Below, one piece after another: positions 49,776-51,037 of a stretch of 51,037 nt of DNA. The stretch covers positions 1-51,037 of the forward strand of contig JAQBQH010000206.1 of NCBI GenBank assembly GCA_028287105.1, written 5' to 3'. The stretch is from Myxococcales bacterium (GTDB lineage: Bacteria; Myxococcota_A; Polyangia; Palsa-1104). Position numbers and translations under genes: made by a program. Each line of letters starts with the position of its first letter. Position 1 is the stretch's first letter. The notes under the pieces were generated by a model. It was not told where the DNA came from, ran no database searches, and saw only the letters and a program-made list of their open reading frames with translations.

Positions 49776-51037
49776 CTAGCGGCCGAGGAGCGCGACCAGC
49801 CGCTCGACGGCCTTGTCGACGGGCTCGTCGCCCACGGCACCGTCGACGACGCGCGACTCGCCGACGCGGGCGCGCACCTCGGCGCTCTCGGCGGCGTCGT
49901 CGCTCGCGGTGACGCAGATGGTGACGAGCCCGGCGTCGGTGCAGGCGCGCGCGGCCCAGGCCAGCGCCGCCGTCGTGCCCTCCGCCGCGAACAGCACGTG
50001 CGCCGCGCGACCGAGATCGAAGAGGCGCCGCTCGAGCGCAAAGGCGACCGCGCGCAGCTCGGAGGGCAAGAGCCCGTGGAGCAGCAGCGTGCGTCCGAGC
50101 TGTCCCAGCTTGTCGGCGCGCTCGCGCGGGCTCACCTGCGTGCGCGCCGCGACGTCGGAGCCGGCCGCCAGCTCGCGCAGCGCCCCGTCGAGATCCTGCG
50201 CCGTCTCGTCGTCGATGATCATGCCGGCACCGACGGTGCTGTTGCTCAGCGAGTCGACGATCACGAACGACCCGGTGGCCCGGTTGCGCGCATAGGAATC
50301 GAAGTAGAGCGGCTGATGGCAGGTGATGGCGACGCGGCCGATGTCATTGAGCGCCAGCGTCTCCGACGGGAGCTCGGCCAGCGTCGTCAGGTCGACCTTC
50401 CAGCGCACCGCGTCGACCTGCATGCGCACCATGCGCGTGGTGTGCTTGATCCAGTAGGTCTTGTGCGGATCGAGCGCGCGTTCGTGCAGCCAGACCACGT
50501 GCGCCTCGAAGCTGCGGGCGACGCGCGGTCGGTTGTGCGGGTGCACGATCATGTCGCCCCGCGAGCAGTCGATCTCGTCCTCGAGGCGCAGGGTCACGCT
50601 CTCGGGCGCGAAGGCTTCCTCGCGTTCGCCGTCGGTGGCGTCGATGGCGCGCACGCGCGAGCGCGTGCCCGACGGCAGCACCAGGACCTCGTCGCCCTTG
50701 TTGACCACGCCCGACGCGATCTGCGCCGAGAAGCCGCGATAGTCGAGGTTGGGGCGCAGGACGTACTGCACCGGATAGCGAAAGTCGGAGAGGTTGCGGT
50801 CCTCGGCGATCGGCACGCCCTCGAGGAAGCCGAGCACCGTTGGGCCGTCGTACCACGGCATGTTGGGCGATCCCTGCACCACGTTCTCCCCGCGCTTGGC
50901 GCTCACCGGCACGAAGGTGACGTCGCGGAAGGAGAGCCCGTCGATGACGGCGCGGAAGTCGGCGCGGATGGCGTCGAAGCGCTCCTGGGCGTAGTCGCGC
51001 AGGTCCATCTTGTTGACGGCGACGAGGAGGTGCGGGA
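49776..51037 (-). CDS. cysN: Sulfate adenylyltransferase subunit 1 (CysN), 5' end outside window, with degenerate CysC domain
   Basis: The frame runs off the right edge, which preserves the GTPase NKMD motif and the CysN beta-barrel domains (VSAKRGENVVQGSPNMPWYDG, YVLRPNLDYRGF). About the last 120 residues (49776-50138) align with APS kinase around FALERRLFDLGRAAHVL and TDAGLVTICVTAS, but the P-loop GLSGxGKST reads GLLPSELRA and the DGDNxRHGL segment is missing. CysN with CysD activates sulfate to APS using GTP. The kinase half cannot bind ATP as it stands, so this chain should not make PAPS. cysD would be expected beyond the edge. Confidence 0.9.
   Translation of the reverse strand, partial: PHLLVAVNKMDLRDYAQERFDAIRADFRAVIDGLSFRDVTFVPVSAKRGENVVQGSPNMPWYDGPTVLGFLEGVPIAEDRNLSDFRYPVQYVLRPNLDYRGFSAQIASGVVNKGDEVLVLPSGTRSRVRAIDATDGEREEAFAPESVTLRLEDEIDCSRGDMIVHPHNRPRVARSFEAHVVWLHERALDPHKTYWIKHTTRMVRMQVDAVRWKVDLTTLAELPSETLALNDIGRVAITCHQPLYFDSYARNRATGSFVIVDSLSNSTVGAGMIIDDETAQDLDGALRELAAGSDVAARTQVSPRERADKLGQLGRTLLLHGLLPSELRAVAFALERRLFDLGRAAHVLFAAEGTTAALAWAARACTDAGLVTICVTASDDAAESAEVRARVGESRVVDGAVGDEPVDKAVERLVALLGR

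Overview
The window is GC-rich, gene-dense bacterial chromosome with no rRNA, tRNA, CRISPR array, prophage or intact insertion sequence that I can see. The gene set suggests a Myxococcota or related former-deltaproteobacterial lineage: a lipoprotein with a Kazal-type domain, a DUF2330 protein beside a pentaheme cytochrome with TPRs, a duplicated MacB-like permease with its PadR regulator, many orphan regulators and kinases, and tightly packed genes. This is inference from gene content; no marker gene is present. Twelve neighbouring gene pairs share a 4-base ATGA or GTGA stop/start overlap.

Layout. 1-333: two diverged copies of a structured hairpin element in inverted orientation, the first cut by the window edge. 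334-4800: a type IVb pilin-like protein, a Lys/Ala-rich coiled-coil zinc-ribbon protein, a divergent NrtR-like regulator behind a clear promoter/operator, an orphan TRAP solute-binding protein and a TPR lipoprotein. 4823-10360: DUF2330 and pentaheme/TPR proteins, an unrecognised protein with an ADKxA minisatellite, and a Cys-motif membrane protein. 10361-13686: a gene-free stretch, an ABC-F ATPase and an Hsp70-like ATPase. 13700-17359: wobble-base tRNA modification (Tgt and a MnmC-type methyltransferase), a histidine phosphatase and NAD(P)HX dehydratase. 17356-19316: the two glutathione-dependent formaldehyde oxidation enzymes. 19360-29214: a phosphoesterase, a DUF6544-like protein, the permease with PadR, a Kazal lipoprotein, a NIPSNAP protein, and an M1 metallopeptidase translationally coupled to a membrane protein. 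29338-33871: a small Cys-rich protein, a permuted methyltransferase overlapping a DTW-domain gene, an SRPBCC protein, a DUF938 methyltransferase and a nitronate monooxygenase. 33868-37580: a parvulin-like isomerase followed by an in-frame HupE/UreJ-DUF3604 fusion. 37606-37774: a 169-bp imperfect palindrome. 37771-42510: an ECF sigma/YCII pair, a hybrid kinase overlapping a double-domain KaiC-like ATPase, and a small coiled-coil protein. 42572-45939: an ArsR regulator and serine hydrolase bracketed by two copies of the same 16-bp palindrome, then envelope proteins. 45936-49747: a peptidoglycan-binding lipoprotein, a DUF4242-like protein with two 3-hydroxyanthranilate-dioxygenase-like cupins, and a hybrid histidine kinase. 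49776-51037: the 3' part of cysN, carrying a degenerate APS-kinase domain.

The observations I rate highest are the covarying hairpin repeats at the left edge, the HupE-DUF3604 fusion with a lipobox at the joint, the paired operators around the ArsR/serine-hydrolase operon, three apparent pseudoenzyme domains (CysC-like on CysN, exonuclease-like on the DTW protein, the second cupin), and the KaiC/hybrid-kinase operon.
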